Shown here: in pieces, positions 10,314 through 23,373 of the stretch
Layout of the letters: every line of letters begins with the position of its first letter
Position numbering within the stretch: position 1 is the first letter of the stretch
Source of the DNA: Diospyros lotus
Lineage: Eukaryota; Streptophyta; Magnoliopsida; Ericales; Ebenaceae
Reading direction: 5' to 3'
DNA length: 64,000 nt
Assembly (NCBI RefSeq): GCF_014633365.1
Contig: NC_068344.1
Coordinates: 7,951,669 to 8,015,668 of the forward strand
Notes under the pieces: model-generated
Told to the model about the DNA's origin: nothing
The model's database searches: none
The model's input: only the letters and a program-made list of their open reading frames with translations
Position numbers and translations under genes: made by a program

Positions 10314-12774
10314 TTAGCCACTGGAAATGGATGTGGAAGAGCCACTAACCCATCTGTGAGCATTGGCTACAGAATCGGGTGAGGGTGGCACCTTGCCACT
10401 CTTCAACAACACAGCATCATCACCCTCAGGGGAAGGATGAGGCCATCTATGATTTAAGGGCTCTGAATTGTCAATTTGCTCCCCATTGTTCTCCTCGTCT
10501 TTGTAATCTTGAATTTCCTTCAAAGCCTCCAGAACTTCATTCATGCTTGGCCTCATTTCCTTTTCGAGTTGTAGGCATCCAAAAGCCACCTCTGCCACTG
10601 ACGTAGTCATCCTTTCGACTGAAGTGTTTGACTCATACATAAGAGAAGGATCAATCAGCTCATTGAATGCACGGTTCTGGATTCGGTTTATTGCTAAGTT
10701 AGCCAAATTAATCTCATGCCTATGTCTGCTAATGTCAACGGCAGGCATGGATGATATGAGCTCAACGAGCACAACTCCAAAGCTATAAACGTCACTCCTA
10801 TCAGTAAGTTGGTAAGATTGGTAATAGTCCGGATCAACATAGCCGGGAGTCCCCTGTGGAGCTGTAGAGACGTGTGTCACATCGGTTGGGAGGAGTCTTG
10901 AAAGCCCAAAATCAGCAACTTTGACAGAAAAACTGTTGTCGAGTAGTATGTTGTCAGTCTTGACATCACGGTGGATGATATCAGTAGCGTGGAGGTAAGC
11001 CAATGCACTGGCAGTTTCCACGGCTATGCTCATCCGAATAGGCCATGTGAGCAAGCCATCCTTGGCCCGGTCGCCCTGGATGTGATCGGCCAGAGTGCCA
11101 TTAGGAATGTACTCATAAACAAGCAACAGTTCCCGGCTGTGGCGTGAAGTGCAGCCATAGAGGGAAACAAGATTGCGATGGCGCAGGCGGGTTAGGATTT
11201 CGACTTCATTCAGGAATTGCATCACGCGCCTCGAGTTGTGTTCGTATAGGCGTTTAACTGCCACTTCCCTTCCATCCTGAAGTATCCCTGGTTGAGAAGA
11301 GATCAACAATTGTGATTAGACATAATTCATATGCAGATTCTCAGATTTGATATTGTAAGTTTGGTGATGCGGTGACAAATATGAACAACTTTAAACCATC
11401 TTACCATGGTAGACAGTGCCAAAACCTCCATCTCCGAGTTCAGTGGAAGGACGGAAATTGTCTGTCGCTTGTTCAAGTTCAGCATATTTGAAGACAGGAA
11501 CTCCGAAGAAGACACGGCTGAATTCAATCTCAGCTGAAGTATCGGCGGAAATGTTCCTTGACAACAGATGTGAAGAGACATACTTCCGTCTTTTGTATCG
11601 ACAGATAATCAATACAATAATCAAGCAAATGGCAAGGGCTCCGACAGTGACTAAAGAACAAACAGGTGGTGGTCATCACCAACAAGAAAGAATCAGGGCA
11701 GAAACAGAACAATGAAAGAACAAATAGAGAAGTTAGTTTAGAAGGTTTTCTTTACCCAAGGGAAGGATCAGTTTGAGGTTTGGCCCTGCAATAAACATCA
11801 GGTTAAACGAATTATTAGGTAATAGTCTGATACATATTATTGCAGACTCTCCCTTATTGGCTCAAGCTTTTTGGGAGAAAGAGGCACCATGATACTGCCG
11901 AAGACGGAGAAGTAATAGCAGGCATAGCTGCAAGATTCATGTGCAGGTGTAGTAGAGAAGTACCGTTTTTTGCTGTGCAGTGAAATTTTGTGCTGGTGGT
12001 CAGGCATTGGCCTCCTCTCCCGTGACATTTGAGACAATCCTCGGACGCTTGCAATTCGATATTAAAGGCACCATTCAATAGTTTTAATAGATCGTCATTG
12101 TTCTCACCAGTTTCAGTTTTCTTTTTAGATGGCGTCGAAGTCAAAGGCCGAAAAATGGTGTCGCAGCCATGAAAAGAATCGGCAGAAGCAGAAACATTGT
12201 GATGATCATCTGGTAGATGCTTGTTGTAGTACAAATTGAAATCATGACAGCCTGTGTAGTTTAAAGACTCATCATGTGCTGAAGGGCTAAGTGGATAGCT
12301 TTTCCTGCACTTGAAGAGGGTGGTGAGATTGCGAGGGATAGTGAAGGAAATAGAAGGAGAATTGGGTAAGCTGAAATTCCTGAAGCCACTGCAATCGCCG
12401 GCAAGTAAACGTTTTGTGAACTCTGGGTCATAGACTTGGACTTTAACACTGCCGTAACCGCTGGGCGTGGATAAGATGTCAGTTATCTGAAATGCTTCTT
12501 CACTTCCAAAATTGATTCCTGATACAGGATGTTCGTGATTACCGCAAAACACAGTGCACAGGCCGCACTGGGGATTGGAGATATTGGAGAAAGGAAAATA
12601 AAGCTGTGGTCCGGAATTTCCGCAGCGAAACGACTTGGGACAACTAATCTTGATATTATTGTTGCTGTTATCATGAGCAGAAACAGCGGGATGAGACAGG
12701 AAATACAAGGCCACAAACGGAATGAAAGAAACAGCCGCCATCGATCTGAACTTTCTAGGCAGCCAAACGTCCAC
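10314..12774 (-). CDS. LRK10-like receptor-like protein kinase (WAK-associated ectodomain)
   Basis: This is a plasma-membrane receptor Ser/Thr kinase. I read four coding exons on the minus strand: 12774-11964, 11785-11756, 11650-11405 and 11287-10314, all with GT-AG introns and matching phases. They total 2061 nt, or 686 residues. Residues about 1-33 form a signal peptide; Met12 is an alternative start. A cysteine-rich GUB_WAK-type domain begins at C45 (C45, C51, C70, C73, C77), and a WAK-associated C-terminal motif uses C247, C250, C257 and C266. Predicted N-glycosylation sites are several. The transmembrane helix is about 276-297, followed by a basic stop-transfer. The kinase domain has glycine loop GDGGFG (353-358), Lys374, HRDVKTDN with Asp470, and DFG Asp488, so catalytic residues are intact. 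The tail (PHPSP...AVLLK...PPSPDSV) is typical of LRK10L-1 proteins; the kinase resembles Arabidopsis LRK10L1.x from memory. Ligand unknown. Exon 2 is only 30 nt. It is the only host gene in the window that looks functional. Confidence 0.93.
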
Positions 12775-13322
12775 TGTTCACAGCAATTTAATTGGGCAAA
12801 AGGGGATGGGAATTAGAATACAAGAATCGCTAAATATGGATGTTTGAGATGATGAAATAATGAAGGAATTTGCAGCTCAAGCACGGCAGTGAATTGACCC
12901 CGAAGACTTCGTCCCAATCACCAGAAAGCATCCCATAACCTAGCTACGCTAGAAAATCCAATCCAATGGGGGAGGAGGAGTTTTGAGTATTTTAAAGGTG
13001 AAATTCGTACTCAAAAAAGATAATTCAAGGAAAAAAATTAAAACAAAGTAGTTGGGCTCAAAATTGGAGAAAAACTTTTAATTATATTCTACAACAATCA
13101 AGTAGTGGGAGAGAATCATCAATTATGGTCAAGGCACTTGGAAAGAATTGTACGTGATCAAACCATTTATTATATATAAGTAAAAAGCTTGAAAAGAAAT
13201 TGAAAAAAATAAAAAAATCACATGTGAAAAGCAATTAAGGTAAATTATCCTTTTTACTTCATCTTTTATTTTGATTTACTCAAAACATTGTCCTCCTTTC
13301 CCTGCGGAGCGGGGGGAGGGGG
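12775..13322 (-). promoter_or_regulatory. 5' flank and presumed promoter of the receptor kinase
   Basis: This non-coding region is about 550 bp long, between the kinase start codon and the SIRE-like repeat. I see no unambiguous TATA box at a decisive position. It ends at 13310-13322 in a G-rich run (GGGGGGAGGGGG) directly before a TGTTTAGAGG. That could be a retroelement polypurine tract next to an LTR start, which would leave the host gene a very short unique upstream region. Confidence 0.35.
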
Positions 13323-16300
13323 TGTTTAGAGGAACTTTAGAGTCTTAGAAGTAATGAAATTCAATATTATATATGGCTAAGGATGAGTTGAGAATTATCT
13401 CAAAGAATCTTATTATATTATATTTTTATAGACTTATTAATATATTTTGTATATGTGAAAAAGTGTTTAGAATATTACTTAAAGATATATTAAGACTATC
13501 TTGATAAGTTATATATGTTGAGGTTGTCTCGAGAATATATATAATGTTAAGGAACCTTGATAGATTTATCTTTTAGTATGATTTTTCTATTAATGTTCTC
13601 ATATGTTCTAAAATTATTTTAGTCATATGCTTTATTAATATGTCTCTTATTATGCTTCTCTTTAAGGTCATCCTAAAGTTAATACATGAGTGTTTTGTAG
13701 AGCTCATGCCAAGCCAAGTGATATATGTGTCAGCATTACTCAAAGTTTAAGATTAATGTGTTTTGTGTTTTATATCTAATGTTTAAGTAAGTGATCATAT
13801 ACTCAAAGTAATAGTATTTGAGTTTTGATCATCTTACCTTGTTCTTCATGTTAAGGTTGTGCTAATTAGCTTAATATATTTGCGATTAATCTTACTCTTA
13901 CTTATATGCTTGTTATGCATATAGGTGCCCTAAATTTCAAAGGTTATCTTAAGTATCCTAATGCATCAGTGTCATAAATAAATGTCATATATCCTTATGA
14001 CACTTAGAATAAACTTAAGATTGGGAAATATCTTAAATACCCAAATTGTGTGGAAGCATTTCTTAAATCTAGGGGCAATGTGCTTTATTTGATATATTTC
14101 AATCATCTTTGCTCTTAAGCAAATGTATATATGAAAGTGATTCTAAATTCTATTTCATAAAACCTAAGTTATCTATTTGATATTTAATATAATATTCTTA
14201 AGGCTCTCAATGTTTTGAAATTTAATGAAAGAACATTTAAGATTTTATTAGTTGTATGTTTGTTGTCTTGATTCTAGTATTTATAGGATTGTTGATTTCA
14301 TTTGGTCAAGTTGTTGAAAATTCATTTTTTCATGCTTATAATCGAGTAATGGTTAATCACTCAAATAAGAATGGAGATGCAATTAAGTGATATTATTTTA
14401 AACTATCTATATATAGTGAGTAATGGTTAATCACTCGAATAAGAATGGAGATGCAATTAAGTGATATTATTTTAAACTATCTATATATAGTCAGTATATT
14501 TTTTGAATGAATGTAAATATTGTATGCTTTCCAAGCAATACTTTCTAGTGTTGCTCATGTTTAGGTTGAATGCATTTGAGTAATAGAATTCTAAAGATTC
14601 TATCTTTCAAGAATTACTCAATGTATGCATTCATAGCATATTGTGTATGATGGTTTAGAGTTTATAGAATAGAAATCATGATGCCTTAGAGCTTATGGAA
14701 TATATATCATAGATATGATTTATTTGTTTAATGTGTGCTCTTGTCTTGGTGAAATTTCATGATGATCAAGTTAGGGCATCTTTGTGATATATGTTATGTT
14801 TTGAGTATCATATAGTGAGCTCAACATATTTGCTATGTTCTATATGTTTTAGTCAAGTAAATGTAAATTACTTGACTTATATGTGATTCATGTGTATATA
14901 TTTGATATATGAATAAATAGTTATTTGGGTAATGATATTCCTATGGAATATGTCATGTTGTGTGCTAAGTAGAATAATTCTTATATGAATTTAGAAAAGG
15001 TAAGTTGTTAGTTGAGTAATACATGTGTTGTTCTTAACTTGTTGTCAAAGTCATGTGCCTTAAAAATATCTCATTTATCTTTAAAGGCTTTCTATCTAGC
15101 AAGTAAATGTATTTGAAAAGTTAATTTTAACCAACTTTCACAAGAAATATCTCATTCACAGCATATTTGTTTTGAATATCATCACTTATGTGTGTTTGAG
15201 CTTAAGGTTTATATTAAATGTTGATGAGAAAATTGAGTTTTATATTTAAGTTCAATATTTATGATTTTTAAATGCTTATGTTGATAAGAAAAGTGTTTTG
15301 ATGATATTCAAAACAATATATGTTATTTGAATAATAGTCGAGTAAGGTAATAGGATAATTCGAGTATATTTGAATATTACTCGAGTAAATGCTCTCATTA
15401 ATTGAGTATTTATTGCAAAGTTCGGCTATATAAAAAGCGATCGAGTGATCAAGGTTTTAATTGAGTGTTATATCTTTTTAAAAGCTCAGAGTTAAGCATA
15501 ATTGAGTAAGATCTTGTATTAGTCAAGCATGTCTATAGTCGAGTAATTGTGTTTGAACAATGATTATAAAGTTTTAATCAAGTATTTTTGGTGAGCAGTC
15601 GAGTATAAGTTGATATATAATCGACTATTTTTAAGTGATAGTTAAGTATTTAATTCATATCTCTATTCAATCAAGTAGTTGATGAGCATAATCGAGTAGC
15701 TGATAAACATAATCGAGTAGGTGTTGAGTATAATAGAGTGTAGAAAAAAGTTGCTTGATTAATAACTTTGTTAGTGGACTAATAAGAAGTTCACTAGAGT
15801 AAAAACTAAAGTTAGTCGATTAATTTTGTGTTAAAGCTGAAAAATAGAGTCATTAAACTAGCTGCTAAACTAGCCATTACAAGTGTTTTTAATGCATAGT
15901 TTTGACCGTTTAGGCTCTAAAAATGCTCTAAATTTTTTCTCAATCATTTAGCATGAAATTTAAATATTCTAATGATTATTTTATAGAAAAAGAATGTTGT
16001 CCTTGCAAATTTTATTCTTTGGACAATAAATATAAAAAGAGATGAAGATGAAGAACAATCTTATTGTTCTTGAATAATTTCTATTACTTTCTTGAGCCAA
16101 AAAGGATACTTCAAGTCAAGTCTTCATCCTCTATCCGAAAGAAAAAAGAGAAAGAGTGCTCATTTTCTTTATTCTTCAAATCTTTCTTTTATTTATGAGA
16201 AGCAACTTTTGTATTTGATCTCTATCATTGTAAGAACTTCTCAAAAGTGTTTTAAATTATAATCCTTTCTTATATTGTTGAGGTTATGCTTGATCCCTAA

Positions 16301-16661
16301 AAGGCAAAAGGTTATGCTTGATCCTTTGAAAGGCAGTGGTTACGCATGATCCTTTAAAAGGCAATAGTTTTGATTGAGTCTTGAAAAATAATTGTATTTG
16401 GTTACTACTCAACCTATGAAAAGTAGAAGTTACAGTTGCACCTGTGAAAACATGAGGTTATAACTGAGTTCTAGAAAACCTATAGTAGATTGTTAAAGTC
16501 CTTGGTGAGGAGTCAAGGGAGTGGATTAGGCTAGTTGAGCCGAACCACTATAAATCTGTACACTACATTATTTATGTTTTTTTTTTTTTTTCATTTTAGC
16601 ACTTTCATTCTTATTTCAGTAAAAGTCATTTTTCAACATTTTTGGTATCAGTTTTAATAAT
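13323..16661 (+). repeat. SIRE/Maximus-like copia LTR, left part
   Basis: AT-rich and non-coding. It contains many TCGAGTA / AGTCGA motifs (15330-15830). Its right part carries phrases typical of SIRE/Maximus LTR R-U5 regions: 'gagccgaaccactataaatc' near 16537, then T-rich sequence. After the interrupting solo LTR, 21749-21960 continues with 'cctaattcacctccctcttgag', also typical of that group. The left boundary at 13323 is inferred only from the G-rich tract before it. The span is long for one LTR, so other repeats may be included. Confidence 0.45.
14344..14491 (+). repeat. 74-bp tandem duplication
   Basis: Two adjacent 74-bp copies (14344-14417 and 14418-14491) start 'gagtaatggttaatcactc' and end 'ctatctatatatagt'. 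They are almost identical, which points to a recent duplication or to gene conversion in an otherwise diverged region. Confidence 0.85.
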
Positions 16662-19600
16662 TGTAACTTCCCAAAATTTGGAAGATAAGTAATAATTATT
16701 AATTTCGGTATGTGCGGATATTTTAGAATATTTGGAGATTTTAGAAAAAAAATATTTATTTATAATATTTTGAGGAAATGGGAATTAGGGTAATTAATTA
16801 TTTTACTTGGAAGTAATTATGAAATTATCAATTTGGGTAAATTTGGGATTTTTTAGAAAGTTTGGGGTGCAAGTGGAATAAGTAGAAATTGTGGTTCAGG
16901 AGGTAAGTGGAGTTTCTAGAAAGTTTGGGGTGCTGGTGTAATTCGATAAAGAGGCGCGCAGGTTACTTTAAATTTAACCACGAGCGCATATAGATTGAAG
17001 GCAAGTGGCAGCCAGGTGGTCGCGCGTGAGGAAGGCCAAGGGTTCAAAGCCGAGGGAGAGCAAGCGTGCGCGAGGAAATTGTTTGAATTTTTCCAACACA
17101 AAAAGCCCCGAAACGACGTAGTTTTGGGGCAAGGGGGGGAGGCCACGCAGCAGTGGCTAGACGTGCCACGTGGCACGCTGAAAGCCTCTCGTTCCACCTT
17201 GGCCACCAAGCAGCCGCGCCTGGTGATATTTAAGGCCAATTTTGGCCATTTTGCTGCCAAAACAAAAAGGGAAAATGGGGGAAAGGGAGAAACAAGGGAA
17301 GGAAGGGAAGGCGCAGACAGCTCGAGAAAGAGGGAGAAAAATGGGAAGAAAATCAGCGAATTTTGGAGAGATTCGGTGTTTAAAATATCTCGATAAGTGG
17401 GTTAAATTATTGAAGGTGTTATATATTTAAATTATGAATTTTTCGTGGTTGGATTATGTGGTTAGATTTAATTAATTGGAGCCGTAATCTTGTTATTTTA
17501 TGTAGAACGTTTTATTTCGCAACGGGAGTGCTAAAAGATCAAGAATTGGGCAAATAAAGGCAAGTTCATAACCCTTCTCTCATGTTCTTAACTTCCTATG
17601 AGAGTCTCCATTGTTTCTCGTATTTTATCCCCTCCCTTACCGTGACTCGGTACCACGCATTAATAATGCAAATATGCGTGGTAACCATTTTATAATATGT
17701 GAGTTGTTGTCAAATCTGTGAACGGAGAGCTTGAACTAAATATGTGACTCCTGGTGATATTTATTTCCAACCTTCATGGGGCTTTGTATCGTCCTTATTT
17801 CTTTGGGAATGATGTTAAACCGATGTGGGTTAGGTTCTCAGAAAGTCAGGGTGACTCGATGTGATTGTGACGATCAACTAACCAACCTCCGTCTAATCTT
17901 TAATATTATCAACTATGCTGGACCTATCAATTATGAGAGTAACAATAGACGTTATCCCTAATCTTGAAAGTGAGGCGATAGAAATATTTACCCATACGAG
18001 GGACCCGTAATTGTATGTTGGAATCCTACCAAATATTAACGTGTTGACTTATGAATATGGGGCTAATGCCTTATGTCATAAATGTGTCGAAAACATACAA
18101 ATATAAGTTCAATGACATGGATTGCATAATGTGGAACATATAGTCTTTTACCTGGAACAAACAGAATAAATATTCCCATAACAACTATGTAAAGACTTTG
18201 CATATATATGGTGGTGTGAGTTGCATATGATCATACATAACATTGTATATATGTGATTGTTCAGTGAGGATTATGATGAGTGTTTATCCCCTCGGCTTCT
18301 GAGTGAAGGCACTGCTATCATTGTGCCGGTGATGTCCGGACAAGTTAGGCATGCGGTGCCATGCCAAAGAAGGTGACAGATGGGTGATGAGTATTATGAG
18401 ATTATGATATTGCATACGGTATCGTTGAGCATATTGACATGTATGAGCCTAAGAGTTATTTGTATTTTGTTAAGCATATGTATGTGTTGCATTATGATAT
18501 GAAACCTTTCATGAGAATACATGTTGTAAAGAAAAGTAATGTGAATGAGAACATGTATGACGGTGCGTGGTATAGAATATGAATTCGGCCCGAATGGCCA
18601 TTTGCATAATTATGAATACGTGCCACACAAATTTGTGGAACCTGATGTGGATATACTGAATATATGCAATAACTTATGACATAACGTGGGGAACGAATAT
18701 TGTGGGAAGCCTTGTTAATGCTAGTTATGGTGATTGATTCCCTTTTGTTTTAATTATGCTTGTTGAGCCTTGTGGCTCACTTTGTTTTTACATCATTCCA
18801 GGTTAAGAAAGGAAAGTTCGAGGTCAGATTCGATGGTGTCGAATCCTTGCGGATAGCCATGTGTACGGGGCTCTCCCTGTAACACCCCGCTTTCCCGGGT
18901 GAGTTATAACTTGGGACAATTCTGGGATAATAATTTTTTTTTTCTCTCAAACTAATGCTAAACCACATCTTTCCTTAAATCCGTCCCAGAATTCCCATTC
19001 ATTTTTCTCATAAGAGAATCATTATACACATCAAATGCGGAAGCAAGGATCGAACCTGATATCTTAATATTGATCATAAATCAATTCTTACATCCTCATT
19101 AACCATAAATAAGGTTATACATCAGCATTCCTCAAAACGTTCAAAATTCAAAATAGCAGAACTTAAATATAGGGACTACATAACATACATTTCATTTATC
19201 ATGCACTCTGCTAAGTGTCATTTCATGCCTCATTCATCCTCGTATCTGCTACAATCTCCATCTGGAACATTTGAATATTCTAGGGGCAAAGCCTAAGTTA
19301 GATGATGAATCATCTAAGTAAGGGTACATAATATTTTATCATGTGTGTATACAATGTCTTACTCATCGTAGGTGTCAACTGCACCCCTCATACTACCTAT
19401 CATTCTTGCGGCCACCTCTTTCGAAGCCGGGGTGTCTGGGGGCACCATTGGTAAAGTAACAGTGCTAGTTCGTACTCCATACGGCCTCAATGCGTGTGAT
19501 TAATGATATTATCGTCTACATATGCATTTCATAGCATGTCATGTGTGTAGTCTACGTGATGGATGCATACCAAAACATGTCAATATGATGTAAGCATTCC

Positions 19601-21743
19601 CGAAAATTGAGGTATAAACATTTATAACCGTACTAATCGTAACAGTACACTTACAAATCAAGTATTTTTCCATAAAACTAAATTTAATTGGAAAGTACCA
19701 CTTACCTTCTCAAGCTTATCGGGCTATCTCGATATCCGTGTCTTACCTCGTGCATTGCCTCGATTTACGGGCCAACCTCAAAATTTGACAAGTCACTTCA
19801 ACTTAAACCTCAAAGCATCCCAATCACCATAATTATTTAAATAAAAATTAAAACCTATTTTTCTATAATTTTTGGCATTTTCTTTAATTTTCTTTCTATT
19901 TCTTCCTAATTATCCTCAATAAATCCAAACTAAATATTTTTTAAATATTTTACTACAAAAATTCATAACATAATATTCTTGAATTTTTAACACTTTTTAG
20001 AGAATTTTACTTACTTTGACTTAGCCTTTCTGGCTTCCTCGGTATGCGTGCCATATTCTCGAAAAGCGTGCCCAAAGCATTTTTTTTTCCCAAAATCTCC
20101 GGGATAACTATAAAACTCTATTTCCTATTTTTTAGAATTTTTTTCCACAATTTCTCTATTTTTTTCTATTTTTTCTTTCATTTTCCTTTTCTTTCTTTTT
20201 CTTTTCTTTTTTCTTTCTTTTTCTTTTTTCCCTCCTTCTTCCTCTCTTCTTCTTCCTCGTGCCTCCTGCGCGTAGCACCATGCCAGCTTCCTTTATCTTC
20301 CTCATTTCTTCTTTTTCTTTTTCTTTTCTTTCTTATTTCTTTTTCCTTCTTCTCCTTCATTCCTTCTTCCTTCTTTATCTATTCCTTCTTCTTCCTCTGT
20401 TTCTTCCTCCTCCTCACAGTGACGCACCAGCTTGCGCATGGCTGCTAGCCATTACCCTTGGCTCTTCCAGACGCCATGGCTAGCCCCGACACCATTGGCC
20501 GACACCATCGGACCACCGACAACAGGCTGCCCCTCGCCACGAACCACCGCGAGCAGCTCGCCTGCTTCATCGCCACGTCGCCTAATTGCTGGAAGCCTGC
20601 GGCCATGGCTGTCGTAAGCTATTGCAACCTGCTCCAGCTGCCTTCGGCCTTCCTCGTGGCTGGCTTCGTCTGTCATCGCGAGCTCCCAACTTCTCTTTTG
20701 CGATCTCTCTCTCTCTCTCTCTATGTGTATTATCGACCAAGCTTGCGACCAAAGCTTGCTGCCATTCTTCTTGGCCAAGCTATCTCTCTCTCTAAACTCT
20801 CTTTGATTGCTTGCCCTTTGCTTCTCAATTCCTCCTCTCTATTTATACGCAATTCCATTGCCTCGTGTTTGACATAGCGCCATCCCTCAATGCGTGAAAA
20901 TCTCCATTTGCAGAAGAAGAGGTGGCCATCAAATTGCAGGGCATGGCGCATGGCTGAAACTTGTAGGGTATGGGCTATGGCATGACTGTCATCACTCACG
21001 TGCACACACACATACAAATATATATATATAATTATATAATTATACATTATATTATACTTTTAAATCCCATTTCTTATTTTTATTTTATTTGGGCAATTTC
21101 GTAATTACAATTATACCCCCAAATACTGAATTAATTTAATTTCAATACCGAAAACGCAAAATTAATAACCAAAGATTAACTCGATAATGATCATTTTGCC
21201 CCAGCATCCTCACCGGGCTATCGATTGATCCCGAAACCACTGAAGGGTTGATCCTTACGCAAAACTGAAGCCCCTCTAGGGTTCCATTGATTTTTCGGGA
21301 GTCCCCTACGACAATTCGATTCTGCAGCCTAAATGGTAGCTGCATTTTAGCTGTACCGAAAACTGTTCCCGATCCGATTTCTTTCAATACCATAAATTCT
21401 ATCTCGAAACGCTCATCGAAACCATATAATTTTCCTTAGACAATTTTACTCTGAGGCATTCCCTGTAATTGATTCGGTACTTATAACTACTATCAAACCA
21501 ATTTTTCAGTATTCTAAACTTACCTAAATTACGTGGCAATGTTACGAAAATATGGGTTCCCACACTCCCGACCAAAAAGATCCTTGGAGGTGAGAGTGAG
21601 CAGGGGCTTAGATAGGCGTGTTTCGTTAGATTTGTTTATCTGATGCTATGGTATGTATGTAAGAGCTCCTGAGATATGTAATTTTAATCAATTTGTTTCC
21701 GCTGATGTAAATAAAACTTGAGGTGAAAATCTGGGTCGTTATA
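16662..21743 (+). mobile_element. Gypsy solo LTR, family G1, interrupted by copy A
   Basis: It starts TGTAACTTCCCAAAATTTGG and ends GTCGTTATA (expected ...TTACA with one C-to-T change). Perfect 5-bp direct repeats ATAAT flank it (16657-16661 and 21744-21748). Removing the nested LTR at 18878-21564 plus one CTCCC copy leaves about 2.39 kb. No internal coding sequence or second LTR is present, so it is a solo LTR left by recombination. Segments such as 'aaaacgacgtagtttt', 'cctcccttaccgtgactc' and a diverged 'gggaatgatgt' block recur in the copy at 55574-57803. Confidence 0.8.
18878..21564 (-). mobile_element. Gypsy solo LTR, family G2, copy A
   Basis: A perfect CTCCC duplication flanks it (18873-18877 and 21565-21569). 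It runs TGTAACACCCCGC to ...TTCCCACA on the plus strand. Homology with copies B (39559) and C (44441) shows its true orientation is minus: on that strand these LTRs begin TGTAATACCCC and end CGGGGYGTTACA. It has a GC-rich, polypurine/polypyrimidine centre (20160-20870), then a TATAAATAG-type box read on the minus strand near 20850. Short ORFs in the GC-rich part are artefacts. Confidence 0.85.
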
Positions 21744-21748
21744 ATAAT

Positions 21749-22000
21749 ATTCATAGTAAAAACTTTCTTAAAATTTAAAAGAATCAATCCTTTGTATTGA
21801 ATTTATTTCTTATCATTTTCTGTCAAGGTTTTATTTAAAACTTTAGTCTTTATAATTTGAAAAGTCCAAACTGTTTTATTCAAATAATCCTTAAAATTAA
21901 GAAAAGTTTTTGAAAACCTAATTCACCTCCCTCTTGAGTGTTTATTATTTTTTTCAAATTTTACTAATTATACATCATTTTTAATAGGATAAATTTGAGA
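21749..22000 (+). repeat. SIRE/Maximus-like LTR, right part
   Basis: This is the continuation of 13323-16661 after the ATAAT duplication. It contains the 'cctaattcacctccctcttgag' phrase that usually lies just before the primer site in SIRE-like elements. No clean primer site follows. Confidence 0.45.
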
Positions 22001-22931
22001 ATCCTAACATAGAGTTGTATTGTGACCACACCTTGGAACATATGAATCTCTTGTGGTCAAATTGGAGATCAAGTTTAAATACTATATATGTTAAACCTTG
22101 CAAAACTGTAGTTGAGACTTTGAAAAATAATCCAGAAAGTAGTATTCTCCCATTCAATTTTAAGTCTTTAAATTTGTAGGATCAAATTGTAGAGACCATT
22201 CAAGCAGAGCCAACACTTTTTAATATTGAGGTAATTAAAAAATATTTTAGACCACAACGTCACAACCATGTGCTTGGCCATGGGGGTAAAATCAAACGGA
22301 AAAACTTCAAAGATCCTAATAAAAAGAAGATGATTATGGATTGTATGGAAACCCTTAAGATGATTATAATTAGTATATAATCAATGTCAATTATCGTATT
22401 TTGCATATATCTTGTTTTTACTAAATTAATTGAGATCTCTTACAAAAATTAATAAGTACAAAATAAATTCTTATATAATAGTAAAAATAGTCATTTGAAT
22501 TGTAATAATAGTAATAATGACAGAGAAATATAGATGTAACGACGAAAATATTCATCATTGATATTATCTTTAGTGACCAGTAAATATACAATAACGATGG
22601 GAATATTCATCATTGATTTATGTTTAGTGATCAGTAAATATTGCAATAACAACAGAAATACCCATCGTTGATATTATTTTCAATGACCATACACATTGTT
22701 ATAGTAATGAAAATATTCGTCATTATTATTATTTTTAATGGTGGAAGTTATGCCCGTTACTATTTATAGTAACGACGGTACTTTTTTTCTTGTCATTAAT
22801 ATTTTTAACAGCAAAAGTTTTAACGATGGACAATGATGGGATTTTTCCCATCATTAAAACTCTTTAACGACGAAAAATCAACTTTTAATGACCAAATTTT
22901 CCCTCATTAAAACCCTTCTTTTTTTGTAGTG
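22001..22931 (+). mobile_element. CACTA (En/Spm) element remnant, right end
   Basis: It ends TTTTTTTGTAGTG at 22931, a CACTA right terminus. The 400 bp before it has repeated subterminal motifs such as TAACGACGAAAAT and TAACGATGG, spaced irregularly in both orientations. No matching left CACTAC end was found, so it is truncated. At 22225-22310 a degenerate frame (KKYFRPQRHNHVLGHGGK) has the flavour of a plant TNPA/Transposase_24 segment; that link is tentative. Confidence 0.6.
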
Positions 22932-23337
22932 CTAGTATTTGATTTTTACTCGGATTTATCTCAACTCCAATTTTTGTAATCTTTATTTAGAAAATAATTT
23001 TAAAAATTATTGATTAGAAGAATTATTTTTCAAATAACTCAAGTATCAAAATTTTGAATAATTACACTAATACTTTGAAATATTAAATAATTATTCATTA
23101 AACTAATTTTTTTTATAATTTTTCTTCAAAAATCAATATTCCAAATGTTATTAAGAAACTCAATAATTAAACTACCACTCCAAACTTTCAAAATTTGGTA
23201 CTCCAAAATTTTAGGAAGTTTTGAATAGTCCGACTAGTAACAAAAGTCTTGATTTATTCATTAATTACATTTATTTTGGCGATTTTTTTCATAAATTAAC
23301 ATTTCAAAATTCTATAAAATTTCTCAGTGTTACTGTA
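22932..23337. other. AT-rich unassigned DNA
   Basis: Low-complexity AT-rich sequence. I see no gene, inverted repeat or recognisable element in it. Confidence 0.3.
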
Positions 23338-23373
23338 TTTGTTATATAATATAAAGGTATCCACTATGTAACA
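23338..23373 (+). repeat. Minisatellite block 1 (left edge)
   Basis: About one and a half units of the degenerate TATAATATAAAGGTATCC-type repeat precede the LTR insertion at 23374. They belong with the blocks at 25628-25823 and 34296-34745. Confidence 0.45.

Noticed and set aside
11854..11963. Continuation of the kinase exon 1 frame to 11854
   Set aside because: A GT donor at 11963 in phase with the 30-nt exon gives a continuous receptor of normal length; the extension has no family similarity and probably represents intron read-through.
16641..16657. TTTGGTATCAGTTTT as a primer-binding site
   Set aside because: It matches only TGGTATCAG of the plant site and lies inside the SIRE-like LTR before its usual 3' wording, so probably chance or badly decayed.
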